A stretch of 64,000 nt of DNA, from positions 372,001 through 436,000 of the forward strand of contig JASGKH010000002.1 in NCBI GenBank assembly GCA_047600785.1. Reading direction: 5' to 3'. The number at the start of each line of letters is the position of its first letter. Positions within the stretch are counted from its first letter, which is position 1. Shown here piece after piece: positions 44,413 through 54,651 of this stretch. The DNA comes from Breznakibacter sp047600785 (lineage in GTDB: Bacteria; Bacteroidota; Bacteroidia; Bacteroidales; Marinilabiliaceae). Below the pieces are notes generated by a model, which did not search any database, was not told the DNA's origin, and saw only the letters and a list, made by a program, of their open reading frames with translations. A program made the position numbers and the translations under genes.

Positions 44413-47400
44413 TTAGTTGATTTTTAATACTTTAATTGTTTTTGTATGGGTGGATGATGTGCTTTTTACCAGATAAACACCTTTGCCGACAAGATTATTG
44501 TTCATATCGGTACCATTCCAGTCGATGTAATAAATATTGGGTTCCAGTTTCTTGCTGGCCAATACATTGATCGTACGCCCGTTGATGTCAAGAATCTCGA
44601 TGGAGTAATGGTTGGTATCGGGAATTGATATTTCAATGGTCGTGAAATCCGTGAACGGGTTTGGGAAGCAGCTTACGATAAACTTGTCCACGATGGGCTT
44701 TTCTTCGACTGGGGTGGTCACATAGCCCAAATTCTTTTTCCCGGGCGTACCATAGTTGGGATTCAGCACCCACCGCGAAGCAGCCGAATTGTCCACGTCG
44801 GGATTGATGAGCTCCAAAGTACCACCCGAGTTGTCGGCAATTACCGGCCATGGCGATGAGGCCAGATAATCAACTGCGTCCATAAGTTTTCCGGTTTTGT
44901 CAAACAGGCGGATTTTGTCACCACTGCTGCTAAGGCCAAATTTGATATTGCCCCTTGAATTTTTTGTAGTGGGATGAAAGTTCCTGAAACTGGTCAGTTT
45001 ATTGCAAACTATTAGATATTCTCCGGGATAAAGGATGGTGCCGGGCGCAAAGAAAAAACTTTCTTCTTTGCCCAAATCGGTTATTTCCCAACCTGAAAGG
45101 TCTACTGTGGCCACGCCGTTGTTGTACAGTTCAATCCAATCTTCGGTGTCGTAATTTGTAGCCGATTTGTAGTTAATTTCGTTGATAACCACTTTTACGT
45201 CGGCATCGGTAGCGACGGTAAATACGGCATTGAACGATCCGGTGGTTGCCATGTTATAACTGATTTCAGGCGTGGTGGCAGTGACGGAACCCTCCCACTG
45301 TACAAATTTATGCCCGGGTTTGGGCAATGCTTTCAGTTTTATAGGGATGTTGGGGAAATAGGTTCCGGTGAACGGTGAATTCTCAAGTACGATGGAGTTT
45401 AGCTTAACCTGTCCCTGGGCTGTGTTGTTGACCGATACCTGCACTGTTGACCTGCTGCCCAATGCAAATTGCGTTTGCAAATGTTGCCATGCATAGGCAG
45501 CACGCGAATTGGCCCAGGTTTTCATCCGGTTTACCTCGTAAGTCCAATTCGCATAGGTACCTCCCCATTTCGACAAATGGTATTGGATTTCACCGTCGAA
45601 CAGGGTCTTCATCGAATCGATTTTGGTATTTAAGTTGGTGGCCAAAAAAGTGGTGTTCAAATGGTCGGCATATTGATTGATAAAGTTATTCCTGAATTCG
45701 GTCGAGGTCACCAAGCGTCTCAACAACAACGTGGACCACGCGGGGTTGGGCCAGTTGGTCTTGGTCCCATCCAGTGCAAAAGCCAGTGTATTGTTCTGTA
45801 CCCCGTTCCAGTAAAGGTTAAAGCCAAAGTCGGTGTCGTACAAAATCCACCGCCACTTGCTTTCCGGAGTATTCACCCTCCAGAATTTGATATTGTTTCC
45901 CGGCCAGTCGGTATTGTCGATAAATATTTGCGTGAGCTGATACTGGATAAAGTTGTCCACATCCATCAGTCCCATTACATACTGGTAATTGGCGGCCGTT
46001 TGGAGACTGTTGTTTTTAATGTATGCCACCATGGTCTGGTAATCGGCGTTGGTGCCCATTACGATTTCGGAATCGTTTGTGAGTAGCGATATGTCCTCGG
46101 TATCAAACTGGTGGTTGTCGGCCAAAAAATGTTCATTGACCTTTTCCCTGATATTGAGGATGCCCCAATATTCACCGTTTAGATAGTGTGCCGAAGGCTT
46201 AAATGCAGGACGGTCTACGTCCATTTTTCGAGCCAGGCCGGTCATTAGTCCATCGCGGAACATGGTGTATGTGAGGTCATTTCCGCTATTTCGCAGGACT
46301 ACCGATTCAAACTTGTCGATGTTTTTATCGTCGAAAAACATGTATTCGATCGAACCTTTCCCATACTGTTTACGGGCAAATACGGCCATCGATTTTAGTG
46401 CGCTGGCCCTGCTCCATGCACCGAAAATTTTGATGCCGACACCTTGGTTGACCACGGTTTTTTTGTTGGTGTCCAACACTTCGAAATGGGCCGGTTTTTC
46501 CCAATCCTGCCAAAAATTGGCACCAAAGTAAGGGTCTTCGGTCGATGCATTGGGACCTTTGACATAAATTCCCGTGTAATAATCCCATAGGTTGGCCGGA
46601 TCGGTGCTCAAGCTGGTAATGGGGAATTTATGATTTTTCCCTTTTATATAAGTATTGACTACTATCGGACCGGGCAATGTGCCATCGCGAAAAATCCTTG
46701 CTTTTATCACACAGTCGGTGGAGATAGAGATGGGGGCGGAGTAAAGTGTGGAGGACATGGAAGGGGCTGATCCGTCCTTGGTATAATAAATTTTGTCTGT
46801 CGGTACGGGCGATGACAGGTTGAGCAGTAAACCTGACGGATAATAACCTCCCTGAGCGGAAAAAACCACAGGGTCGGCACTGCTATTAACGGCTCCTTGT
46901 TGGTTGTTGTTTGTGGTTCCGGGGGTTGGGGCAGAAAAGTAAAAATAATTTTTAGTCCCATCGGGTTGCCGGCCGTACGATATGTCGGCATCAAGGGGAG
47001 TATATCCCAACGAGTCGACAATCTGGTTGGTGGGTGAGACGAGATAGAATGTTTCGCCGGCATTGTCGAGTTTGAAATTGGTGTGGAAATAATTTTCACG
47101 TGGGGCAAAATATTGGTGCACCGACACGGTTTGTTCCATCTCTTCGGTAGCGATGCTAAGGAAAGGAATGAGACTGAGATCTGTGGATGTGGGAGACGCG
47201 TTGTGCCCTTCTATGGCAATGACATTGGTACCTTGTACCAGTGTATTGGTGAAATTGCTGATATCGAATGTTTCGGGATAACCGCCCGAGTAGATGGAGG
47301 CTTCTTTGTCGGAGGCCAGTGTGTTGTATTCCACGGTTTGTCCCGTGGTACCCATGTTGCTGCGCGCCACTTCCATGCCGTTGATGTAGGCGACAAATCC

Positions 47401-47952
47401 ATCGTCGTAATCGATGTGCAGAACAAGTTTTCGTACTTTATCGATACTTGCAATATTGAACGTTTTACGGATGTAAACGCTAATGCTGGGGTTCGGGATG
47501 GCAGTGGCATCGTCATCATCTCCATAACCAAATCCGCTGGGACCTTCTCCCCAGCCAGAGTCGTCAAAGCCCAGATTACGCCATGTGGTACCTATACCCG
47601 CAGTGGGTACTTTGTATTTCCAGTTTTGCCCTCGGTCGATAACCGTTTTCCAGCTATAAGGTAGTGCAGTGCGGTTTTTCCCGCTGGCCATCACCGTCAG
47701 GAATTGTTTGGGTTGAAGATTGTAAGAGGGGAATTGCCACTTTTGTAGGTTCAGCTTATCGTCCGATAAAAAATGACCGCCAAGATTAAGGGTGTTTGTA
47801 CCGCCGTTATAGATCTCCAGCCAATCGGAATATTCAGAGTCTTCGTCGGTAATGCCACTGTTGTTGCTTGATACGAATTCATTGAGCGTCAGTTGGGCAT
47901 TAAGTTGGACCATGCCCCAGAAAAAGGCAATTATAAGTAATAGATATTTCAT
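44413..47952 (-). CDS. Secreted CotH-kinase-like protein with LTD domains and type IX sorting tail
   Basis: A 1179-residue multidomain protein. In order: signal peptide; LTD domain (LNEFVSSNNSGITDEDSEYS, about 20-75); a galactose-binding-like module (GFDDSGWGEGPSGFGYGDDD, YDDGFVAYINGMEV, about 115-250); a chitobiase-C-like module (KIYYTKDGSAPSMSSTLYSA, about 370-430); the CotH kinase-like domain (LRNSGNDLTYTMFRDGLMTG and HYLNGEYWGILNIREKVNEH, about 480-830); an InlB-repeat-like module (GHKFVQWEGSVTA); a second LTD domain (about 945-1050); and a type IX secretion sorting domain (FPNPFTDFTTIEI to the end). It would be exported through T9SS to the surface. CotH proteins of spores phosphorylate coat proteins; the role here is unknown. 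Confidence 0.92.
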   Translation of the reverse strand: MKYLLLIIAFFWGMVQLNAQLTLNEFVSSNNSGITDEDSEYSDWLEIYNGGTNTLNLGGHFLSDDKLNLQKWQFPSYNLQPKQFLTVMASGKNRTALPYSWKTVIDRGQNWKYKVPTAGIGTTWRNLGFDDSGWGEGPSGFGYGDDDDATAIPNPSISVYIRKTFNIASIDKVRKLVLHIDYDDGFVAYINGMEVARSNMGTTGQTVEYNTLASDKEASIYSGGYPETFDISNFTNTLVQGTNVIAIEGHNASPTSTDLSLIPFLSIATEEMEQTVSVHQYFAPRENYFHTNFKLDNAGETFYLVSPTNQIVDSLGYTPLDADISYGRQPDGTKNYFYFSAPTPGTTNNNQQGAVNSSADPVVFSAQGGYYPSGLLLNLSSPVPTDKIYYTKDGSAPSMSSTLYSAPISISTDCVIKARIFRDGTLPGPIVVNTYIKGKNHKFPITSLSTDPANLWDYYTGIYVKGPNASTEDPYFGANFWQDWEKPAHFEVLDTNKKTVVNQGVGIKIFGAWSRASALKSMAVFARKQYGKGSIEYMFFDDKNIDKFESVVLRNSGNDLTYTMFRDGLMTGLARKMDVDRPAFKPSAHYLNGEYWGILNIREKVNEHFLADNHQFDTEDISLLTNDSEIVMGTNADYQTMVAYIKNNSLQTAANYQYVMGLMDVDNFIQYQLTQIFIDNTDWPGNNIKFWRVNTPESKWRWILYDTDFGFNLYWNGVQNNTLAFALDGTKTNWPNPAWSTLLLRRLVTSTEFRNNFINQYADHLNTTFLATNLNTKIDSMKTLFDGEIQYHLSKWGGTYANWTYEVNRMKTWANSRAAYAWQHLQTQFALGSRSTVQVSVNNTAQGQVKLNSIVLENSPFTGTYFPNIPIKLKALPKPGHKFVQWEGSVTATTPEISYNMATTGSFNAVFTVATDADVKVVINEINYKSATNYDTEDWIELYNNGVATVDLSGWEITDLGKEESFFFAPGTILYPGEYLIVCNKLTSFRNFHPTTKNSRGNIKFGLSSSGDKIRLFDKTGKLMDAVDYLASSPWPVIADNSGGTLELINPDVDNSAASRWVLNPNYGTPGKKNLGYVTTPVEEKPIVDKFIVSCFPNPFTDFTTIEISIPDTNHYSIEILDINGRTINVLASKKLEPNIYYIDWNGTDMNNNLVGKGVYLVKSTSSTHTKTIKVLKIN

Positions 47953-48208
47953 AATAGATATGGTTAACAGGGTACGAAGTTAACAGATAACTTGTGTTTT
48001 GCAATTCTTTGTTGCTTATGGGAATAAGTGTCTCTTGCGGTGTTTTGGGGGAAAGTTTACAAGTTGCGTCGTGCGGAGCCTGAACGTGGGGATATTGATG
48101 GATCACATTGGGTATGCTGCCCGACATGTTCGTTCAATATTAAACTTCAAAACCTCACAATATGAGCCTAACTTTTTCCTAACTTACGCCCCTAAATTTT
48201 AATCTAGT

Positions 48209-48224
48209 AGGAGGCATTGTAGTG
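48209..48224 (+). promoter_or_regulatory. Shine-Dalgarno AGGAGG and GTG start
   Basis: AGGAGG at 48209-48214, 7 bases before the GTG at 48222, supports that GTG as the start of the methyltransferase gene. Strong ribosome-binding sites are uncommon in this phylum, so it is notable. Confidence 0.7.
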
Positions 48225-49415
48225 AAGTTAGTAGCAAAAACATTTAGTGGACTGGAACCTGTGTTGGCAAAAGAATTAGAGGCTCTTGGCGCCACTACCG
48301 TGAAACAGGTGAAGCGTGCCGTGACCTTCGATGCCAGTAAGGAACTAATGTATAAGGCCAATCTGCATTTGCGTACGGCCGTGCGTATTCTGCAACCGGT
48401 TACTTCGTTCACTGCCCGCCACGAAGATGAGCTTTACCAAAAAATATACGATTTTGATTGGTCTCACTTTTTGAAACCCGAGCAAACCCTGGCTATTGAT
48501 GCCATTACGTATTCCGATATATTCACACATTCGAAATACGTGGCATTGAAAATAAAAGATGCTATTTGCGATCAGTTTAAGAAGAAGTTTGGCAAACGCC
48601 CATCGGTTGATCTGGATGCACCGACCTTACTGTTGAACGTGCACGTGGCGCAGGACAAGTTCACTGTCTCTTTTGATTCTTCGGGAGAGTCCCTTAACCG
48701 TCGGGGTTACCGCACCGGTGAACACCCGTCGCCCATGAACGAATGTTTAGCGGCAGGCTTGGTACTCATTTCCGGTTGGGATGGCCAATCGCCGTTCATC
48801 GATCCGATGTGCGGTTCGGGAACCATTGTGCTCGAAGCGGCTATGATTGCTGCTAAAATTGCGCCCAACCTAAAGCGTACCAACTTTGGTTTTACCCGTT
48901 GGAACAATTTTGATGCTGAGTTGTGGGAAAAATTGCGTAAGGAAGCAGAAGAACAGATCGTGACCCCTTCTGTCAAGATTATTGGTGGCGATATAATGGC
49001 CGCATCCATCGACATTGCACGTCAAAGCGCGTTGGATTTTGGTCTGAAAAAATACATTCATTTCGAAAATGCTGCATTCGATGGGTTAAAGACCATTGCC
49101 AAAAACGGCACCATCATCATGAACCCGCCTTATGGCGAAAGGCTCAGACCTCGTGACATCGTTCAGTTGTATTTAGGTATTGGCAAAACATTGGAGCGAA
49201 ATTACGAGGGATTTGACGCGTGGATCATCAGTTCCAACATCGATGCTATGGAACTGATGGATATTGAACCTATCGAAAAGCTGACGTTATTCAACGGGCC
49301 GCTCGAATGCCGCTATGCCAAATACCAATTATACAAAGGTGAGCGTAAAGAACAGCCGGTCAAGCCTGTTCGGCGGCGGATTATGCGTGACGGGACCACC
49401 TCCATTGTAAAGTAA
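48222..49415 (+). CDS. THUMP-domain rRNA (guanine-N2) methyltransferase, RlmL-like
   Basis: A 397-residue SAM-dependent methyltransferase. The N-terminal THUMP domain (about 45-160) binds RNA; then the Rossmann methyltransferase domain has a SAM loop PMCGSGTIVLEAAM and the catalytic NPPY motif (IIMNPPYGERL). It resembles the N-terminal half of RlmL, the 23S rRNA m2G2445 enzyme, or the stand-alone YpsC type. It stands alone. Start is the GTG with a good ribosome-binding site. Confidence 0.92.
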   Translation: MKLVAKTFSGLEPVLAKELEALGATTVKQVKRAVTFDASKELMYKANLHLRTAVRILQPVTSFTARHEDELYQKIYDFDWSHFLKPEQTLAIDAITYSDIFTHSKYVALKIKDAICDQFKKKFGKRPSVDLDAPTLLLNVHVAQDKFTVSFDSSGESLNRRGYRTGEHPSPMNECLAAGLVLISGWDGQSPFIDPMCGSGTIVLEAAMIAAKIAPNLKRTNFGFTRWNNFDAELWEKLRKEAEEQIVTPSVKIIGGDIMAASIDIARQSALDFGLKKYIHFENAAFDGLKTIAKNGTIIMNPPYGERLRPRDIVQLYLGIGKTLERNYEGFDAWIISSNIDAMELMDIEPIEKLTLFNGPLECRYAKYQLYKGERKEQPVKPVRRRIMRDGTTSIVK

Positions 49416-49624
49416 CAACAGCGGCTCATTGGGGTGTTTGATTTTGGAGCCAAGTTATCGGACAAAACTGCCGGTTGTTATTTGCAAGACGCAGGATTTG
49501 GTTGTGGGAATGGTGCCCAAAAATTGCGACACCGACAAATGGCTCGATGCCCCCATTCTAAAAAATGAGCCATCGAGAATATTTATCGATGCGTTGCTTT
49601 CATGCCTGATATATAGTGGCAACG

Positions 49625-49654
49625 TTTGTATTTTGGCAAAAAAATGTACATTTG
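49625..49654 (+). promoter_or_regulatory. Promoter of fabG
   Basis: TTTG at 49625-49628, an 18-base spacer and TACATTTG at 49647-49654 fit the Bacteroidota promoter. The leader to the fabG start is about 37 bases. Confidence 0.6.
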
Positions 49655-49696
49655 TCCGACAATTCTGATTAAGAACGTAACTCAACTTCTCTAAAA

Positions 49697-50443
49697 ATGA
49701 AGCTCTTAGAAGGAAAAACAGCAATTATTACAGGTGCCGCCCGCGGCATTGGAAAAGCCATTGCGCTTAAATATGCCCAACAGGGATGTCACGTAGCTTT
49801 TACCGATCTGGCAATCAACGATGCCGCTTTGGCTACCGAAAAAGAGTTGCAGGCCTTGGGAGTAAAGGCAAAAGGTTACGCCTCTAACGCGGCCAACTAC
49901 GAAGGGACCCAAAAGGTGGTTGAAGAGATAGTGAAAGATTTTGGACGTATCGATATTTTGGTGAATAACGCAGGGATTACCAAGGACGGTTTGTTGATGC
50001 GTATGACCGAAGAACAATGGGATGCCGTTATTAATGTGAACCTTAAGTCTGTGTTCAATTTCACTAAAGCTGTGCAGGGAACTATGCTGAAACAGAAGTC
50101 TGGGTCTATTATCAACATGAGCTCGGTGGTGGGTGTGAGCGGTAACGCAGGTCAAGCTAACTATTCGGCGTCGAAGGCAGGCATGATCGGTTTCACTAAG
50201 TCAATTGCCAAAGAATTGGGCTCGAGGGGAATTCGTAGCAATGCTATCGCCCCTGGTTTCATAATCACCGAGATGACCCACGCACTATCCGAAGAGGTAA
50301 GAAAAGATTGGGAGTCCAAAATTCCCCTCAAACGTGGAGGCAAGCCCGATGACGTAGCCGATGTGTGCGTATTTCTTGGTTCGGATCTTTCTTCGTATGT
50401 CACAGGTCAGGTTATCCATGTGTGCGGCGGCATGAATATGTAA
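49697..50443 (+). CDS. fabG: 3-oxoacyl-ACP reductase FabG
   Basis: A 248-residue short-chain dehydrogenase that reduces 3-oxoacyl-ACP with NADPH in fatty-acid synthesis. Motifs are TGAARGIG (12-19), NNAG (90-93), catalytic N115, S142/S143 in INMSSVVGV, Y156 and K160 in YSASKAG. The length is that of the bacterial enzyme. It is a single gene with a promoter at 49625 and a UUCG-type terminator at 50470. Confidence 0.95.
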   Translation: MKLLEGKTAIITGAARGIGKAIALKYAQQGCHVAFTDLAINDAALATEKELQALGVKAKGYASNAANYEGTQKVVEEIVKDFGRIDILVNNAGITKDGLLMRMTEEQWDAVINVNLKSVFNFTKAVQGTMLKQKSGSIINMSSVVGVSGNAGQANYSASKAGMIGFTKSIAKELGSRGIRSNAIAPGFIITEMTHALSEEVRKDWESKIPLKRGGKPDDVADVCVFLGSDLSSYVTGQVIHVCGGMNM

Positions 50444-50469
50444 TTAACATGTTTGCAATATTTATCAGG

Positions 50470-50490
50470 GGTGGCTTCGGCCACCTTTGT
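50470..50490 (+). terminator. Terminator of fabG
   Basis: GGTGGC pairs with GCCACC around a stable TTCG tetraloop, then a T-rich stretch. It is 26 bases past the fabG stop. Confidence 0.85.
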
Positions 50491-50603
50491 TGTTTTAAGA
50501 AATCTTTTTTGATTGGTTTTTGTTTAAATTCGTTGACATTTGAATAGATTGGGTTTATGCATCTGGATGAACCGTATTCGCGCAACGTTTTAATATTCCC
50601 CAA

Positions 50604-51764
50604 ATGAGAAATTTTAATTTTTACTCGCCAACCAAGATTTTGTTTGGAAAGGATAAAATGAGGGAAATGGTTCCCGAGATCAAAAAGTACGGATCAAGAG
50701 TGTTGTTGGCCTATGGCGGTGGTTCTATCAAAAAAACGGGACTTTACCAAACCGTGGTCGATTTATTTAACGCCAATGGCATTTCCTTTGTTGAATTGAG
50801 CGGCATTCAACCGAATCCTCGAATTGCCAGTGTTCGCCAGGGTATAGAGTTATGCCGGGAACACAGGCTTGATTTTGTGTTGGCTGTGGGTGGGGGCAGT
50901 GTAATTGACTGTTGCAAGGCCATTGCGGCTGGGGTTCCTTACTTTGGCGATGCTTGGGATTTTATGATGCGCAAAGCCAAAGTTGCCAATCCGCTTCCTT
51001 TGGGATGTGTGCTTACCCTTTCGGCTACAGGAACCGAGATGAACGGAAATGCGGTGATTTCGAGTGACGAGGATAACGACAAACGTGCCATGAGCGACGT
51101 GACCTTGCGTCCCGTATTCTCGGTACTCGATCCCACGCTTACATTTTCGGTCAGCCGATGGCAGACAGCAGCGGGTACCGTGGATATCATGAGCCATGTG
51201 TTTGAGCAATATTTTACTCCCGACCAGGGAGCTTATCTGCAGGATGCAATTGCCGAGGCAATCCTAAAAACCTGTGTGAAATATGGCCCTGTTGCGTTGG
51301 CTGATCCGCAAAATTACGAGGCCAGGGCAAACCTTATGTGGGCATCGAGTTTGGCCCTGAACGGAATGACAGCCACCGGCAAGTTGCCTGGTGACTGGGC
51401 TACCCACGACATGGAGCATCAATTGAGCGTGGTAAACGACCTGACCCATGGCGCCGGATTAGCTATTTTGTTTCCCGTGTGGATGAAATATGTATTGTCG
51501 GAAAAAACGGCATTTAAGTTTGCCCAAATGGCACGGAATGTGTGGGGCATAGACGAATTTGACGACATAGAGGTGGCCGAAAAGGGCATTTTGCGGGTAC
51601 GTGTGTTTTTTAATAGCCTGGGGATGCCCGATACATTGTCCCAGGTAGGGTTTACCGAAGCACATATTTCTCCAATGGCCGAAGCGGTATTGTTCGGACC
51701 ATTGGGTTGCATGAAGAAGCTCGGAAGGGAAGATGTGGCGGCTATTTATAGGGCCGCATTGTGA
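50604..51764 (+). CDS. Iron-containing alcohol dehydrogenase (butanol-dehydrogenase-like)
   Basis: A 386-residue enzyme of the Fe-dependent alcohol dehydrogenase family. The nucleotide-binding loop is FVLAVGGGSVIDCCKAIAAG. Metal-binding residues lie in DIMSHVFEQYF, ATHDMEHQLS and DLTHGAGLA. The sequence is closest in pattern to NADPH-dependent butanol/aldehyde reductases (BdhA/YqhD type), which reduce short aldehydes in fermentation. The cofactor is not proved. It is a single gene beside fabG. Confidence 0.92.
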   Translation: MRNFNFYSPTKILFGKDKMREMVPEIKKYGSRVLLAYGGGSIKKTGLYQTVVDLFNANGISFVELSGIQPNPRIASVRQGIELCREHRLDFVLAVGGGSVIDCCKAIAAGVPYFGDAWDFMMRKAKVANPLPLGCVLTLSATGTEMNGNAVISSDEDNDKRAMSDVTLRPVFSVLDPTLTFSVSRWQTAAGTVDIMSHVFEQYFTPDQGAYLQDAIAEAILKTCVKYGPVALADPQNYEARANLMWASSLALNGMTATGKLPGDWATHDMEHQLSVVNDLTHGAGLAILFPVWMKYVLSEKTAFKFAQMARNVWGIDEFDDIEVAEKGILRVRVFFNSLGMPDTLSQVGFTEAHISPMAEAVLFGPLGCMKKLGREDVAAIYRAAL

Positions 51765-51877
51765 TTTTGTTGATTCTCTTTGCTATGAAACATCCATGCC
51801 CCCGATTGAAGACATGCACACGAACAGGGGTAAGGGGATAGATGTTCCATGTGGGCGATGAATTTAAATTATGGCAC

Positions 51878-52957
51878 ATGAAAATCATAATACTCAAAAA
51901 TATTCTCAAGCTTGGTTTTAAGCGTCACAGCATGATGGTGATAGGAGGAGGGACCTTAATGACATTGTCGTCGTGTCTGACTTCTAAACCGTTCAATATT
52001 GATGTGCTGAAACCAGCTGAATATACGGTTCCGGTAGATATTAAAAATGTGGTTGTTGCCAATAACGCATACAGGATTGGTGATTCCATCGAGGTATTGG
52101 TGAACAAGCAAGGAGGGCAGTACATCAAGTCTAATCCGGATACGGTGCCGGAGGTGGTTCTTAAGCAGTTGACCAAATCGCTTGCCGAACGCCGTTTTTT
52201 TGATACGGTTTATTATTACCCGCGTCCGTTGACTCGGATGGTCGTATCGGGAGGAATAAAACCGGTCAGCAATAACGAACTGCAAGTGTTGCGAAATACA
52301 TGTAACGCAGACGCCGCCATTGTGTTGCAAGGATATAAGATCATTCCTTCCATCGACTACATTTTAGTCAGCGATGAAACAAAGTATTATCATGTGGAGC
52401 AATCGGTAGATGCAGAGTTTACGTGGTTGTTTATCGATTTGCGTACCGATTCGGTATTAAATGTATATAAGCAAACCGATGTGTTGGATTGGACGGCATT
52501 TTCGGAAAAGTTCAAGTATCCTGTGCCTGGTCTCCCTTCGTTTAAGGAATCAATAGTGGTTACGGCCGATTTGTTGGGATTTGCATATGCCGATTATATT
52601 TCTCCCAATTGGCAAAGTACGGAGCGCTATTATTATTCAAGCAATGCCGGATATTACGGAGAGGCCGATCAGCACGTCAAAAACAATGAATGGGACAAAG
52701 CATCGAAAATCTGGTTTGGCTTGTACGAGGTTGCCAAAAAGTCGACAAAAGCCCGTCTGGCCCACAACATTGCCCTGTCTTATGAAATGATGGGGAATTT
52801 TGAGGATGCCTCTCTGTGGGCCCACGAGAGTTGGACGATTTATAACAAGCTTTCTGATTGGTTTGGTTACGAAAAAGACCGTGAGGCAAAGTATTTTGAA
52901 ACATTGGTGAAAAGGAGTATCGATGCAAAAAAACTTGAGGGCCAAATTGGGGGTTAG
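51878..52957 (+). CDS. DUF6340-like lipoprotein
   Basis: A 359-residue lipoprotein. A signal peptide of the form GFKRHSMMVIGGGTLMTLSSC ends in a lipobox Cys (about residue 33). The mature part starts SKPFNIDVLKPAEYTVPVDI and contains YGEADQHVKNNEWDKASKIW, a TPR-like helix pair. It matches the DUF6340-type lipoproteins of Bacteroidota, whose role is unknown. The 3' end overlaps the PBP4 gene by 35 bases, suggesting coupling. Start choice between 51842 and 51878 is open. Confidence 0.7.
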   Translation: MKIIILKNILKLGFKRHSMMVIGGGTLMTLSSCLTSKPFNIDVLKPAEYTVPVDIKNVVVANNAYRIGDSIEVLVNKQGGQYIKSNPDTVPEVVLKQLTKSLAERRFFDTVYYYPRPLTRMVVSGGIKPVSNNELQVLRNTCNADAAIVLQGYKIIPSIDYILVSDETKYYHVEQSVDAEFTWLFIDLRTDSVLNVYKQTDVLDWTAFSEKFKYPVPGLPSFKESIVVTADLLGFAYADYISPNWQSTERYYYSSNAGYYGEADQHVKNNEWDKASKIWFGLYEVAKKSTKARLAHNIALSYEMMGNFEDASLWAHESWTIYNKLSDWFGYEKDREAKYFETLVKRSIDAKKLEGQIGG

Positions 52958-54374
52958 TCTCGTCAGTTTGTTTTATTGTTCCTGCTTAACGGCACAAATG
53001 GCGTCGAATACCTGCAAGTCATTCCTGCATAGCGTGGGTATTGAATCCTCTGTGTCGGCGGTGATAGTCAATATCGATAAGAACGACACGCTGTTAAGCC
53101 TTAATCCTCATACGCGACTGGTGCCTGCATCGACACTGAAGCTGCTTACCACAGCCACGGCCATTGAATTATTGGGAAGTGACTTTAAGTATTCCACAAA
53201 GGTATTTGCGTTAGGCGACTTAAAGAATTCGGTATTTTATGGTGATATTTGGGTCATTGGAGGAGGTGATCCGTCATTCTGTTCCAGTTATTATGAAGGG
53301 AATCGGACCGAGAATGTCTTTGCTGTAGTCCTTAACGCCTTAAAATCAAAAGGAATAAGATCGATTGCCGGCGGGATATGCGTAGACGACGGATATTTCC
53401 CGGCCATTAATTATCCATCGACCCGATTGTGGGAAGATATGGGAAATTATTACGGGGCCGTACCGTCATCGCTCAATTACCTTGATAACTCGCTATCTAT
53501 CTACCTTGGTTCCCCAAAATTGCCCGATCAACCTTGTGCGATTGTTCGTACCGAACCTTTGTTGCCGCATTTGGAGCTGGATTGCAAGGTTAGGTCATCA
53601 TTGTCCAATCGTGATAGTGTGTATGTATTTGGAGTGGTGGGAATGTCCAATTGGTTGGTCGAAGGAAAAATGCCCGCCGGTCAATCTTCGTTTCTGGTAA
53701 AAGCGGCATTGCCCGTCCCTCCGTTGTGCTTTGCCAACGATATAGCTGCTTACCTTCGAACCAATACCATTAGTTTGCGGGAAGAAAGCCGGTTGGGCAG
53801 TTGTCCGTTTGGCCGGTCGGGGCATGTCGAGTTAGCTGTGTTCCATTCGGCGTCGCTGCCTTGGATGATAAAAACAGTCAATACCTTCTCGAATAACTTA
53901 TGGGCAGATAATCTATTTCTTACCGTTGGTAAGCGGCAGACAAATAAAGGAAGCTGGAACGAAGCGCGTGACGAGGTGAAACAATATTGGAGCGCCCATC
54001 TCAAATCAGTGAATGATATCTATGTGGCCGATGGCAGTGGCTTGTCTCCGAAAAATCTGGTGTCGTCTGCTGCCATGGTTGAATTGTTGGCTTATATGCG
54101 CCACAGTGCTAATTTTAACCATTATCTCCAATCGTTGGCAGTGGGAGGTGAAACGGGCACTCTGAAAGGCATGTGGACTGGCCGGGAGGTAAAGGGGCGT
54201 GTGTTTGCTAAAAGCGGGACCATTAGCGGAGTGGTGGCATATGCAGGTTATTTCAGGAATCGATCGGGGCAGTGGTGTGCTTTTTCCGTTATTGTCAACA
54301 ACTCGCTGAAATCAACTTCGCAACTCCGTTATGCCATTGACACTTTGGTTGCGAATTATGTATTGTCAGAATAA
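52923..54374 (+). CDS. dacB: D-alanyl-D-alanine carboxypeptidase/endopeptidase (PBP4 type)
   Basis: A 483-residue periplasmic penicillin-binding protein that trims peptidoglycan stem peptides. The SxxK motif is S70-T-L-K73 (PASTLKLL), SxN is in TFSNNLWADN, and the KTG box is KSG in FAKSGTISG. It has the long insert between SxxK and SxN typical of PBP4. The N-terminus is a signal peptide (LVSLFYCSCLTAQ). It begins inside the preceding lipoprotein gene. Confidence 0.95.
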   Translation: MQKNLRAKLGVSLVSLFYCSCLTAQMASNTCKSFLHSVGIESSVSAVIVNIDKNDTLLSLNPHTRLVPASTLKLLTTATAIELLGSDFKYSTKVFALGDLKNSVFYGDIWVIGGGDPSFCSSYYEGNRTENVFAVVLNALKSKGIRSIAGGICVDDGYFPAINYPSTRLWEDMGNYYGAVPSSLNYLDNSLSIYLGSPKLPDQPCAIVRTEPLLPHLELDCKVRSSLSNRDSVYVFGVVGMSNWLVEGKMPAGQSSFLVKAALPVPPLCFANDIAAYLRTNTISLREESRLGSCPFGRSGHVELAVFHSASLPWMIKTVNTFSNNLWADNLFLTVGKRQTNKGSWNEARDEVKQYWSAHLKSVNDIYVADGSGLSPKNLVSSAAMVELLAYMRHSANFNHYLQSLAVGGETGTLKGMWTGREVKGRVFAKSGTISGVVAYAGYFRNRSGQWCAFSVIVNNSLKSTSQLRYAIDTLVANYVLSE

Positions 54375-54651
54375 CCGATTATGGCTTTAGTATAAAGTCA
54401 AGTGCATTAGAGACTTGTGGAGTATGGAAGGAGCCGTTTGTATTTACGGACGTACGAGATCACCATACGTGGAAGGTAGGTAATGCGGCTGAAGGGTGTT
54501 TTTTTAGATTGTTAGGCGTATCTTTGTAATCTAGTGAAAATATTTTGTACCATATTTTCGTTAATTGATAATATAATAGGTGACAGGAAAGATTAAAAAA
54601 ATTGATCGTACGGCCAACACAGTTTATCTGGAGTTGATATAATTGAAGTTT

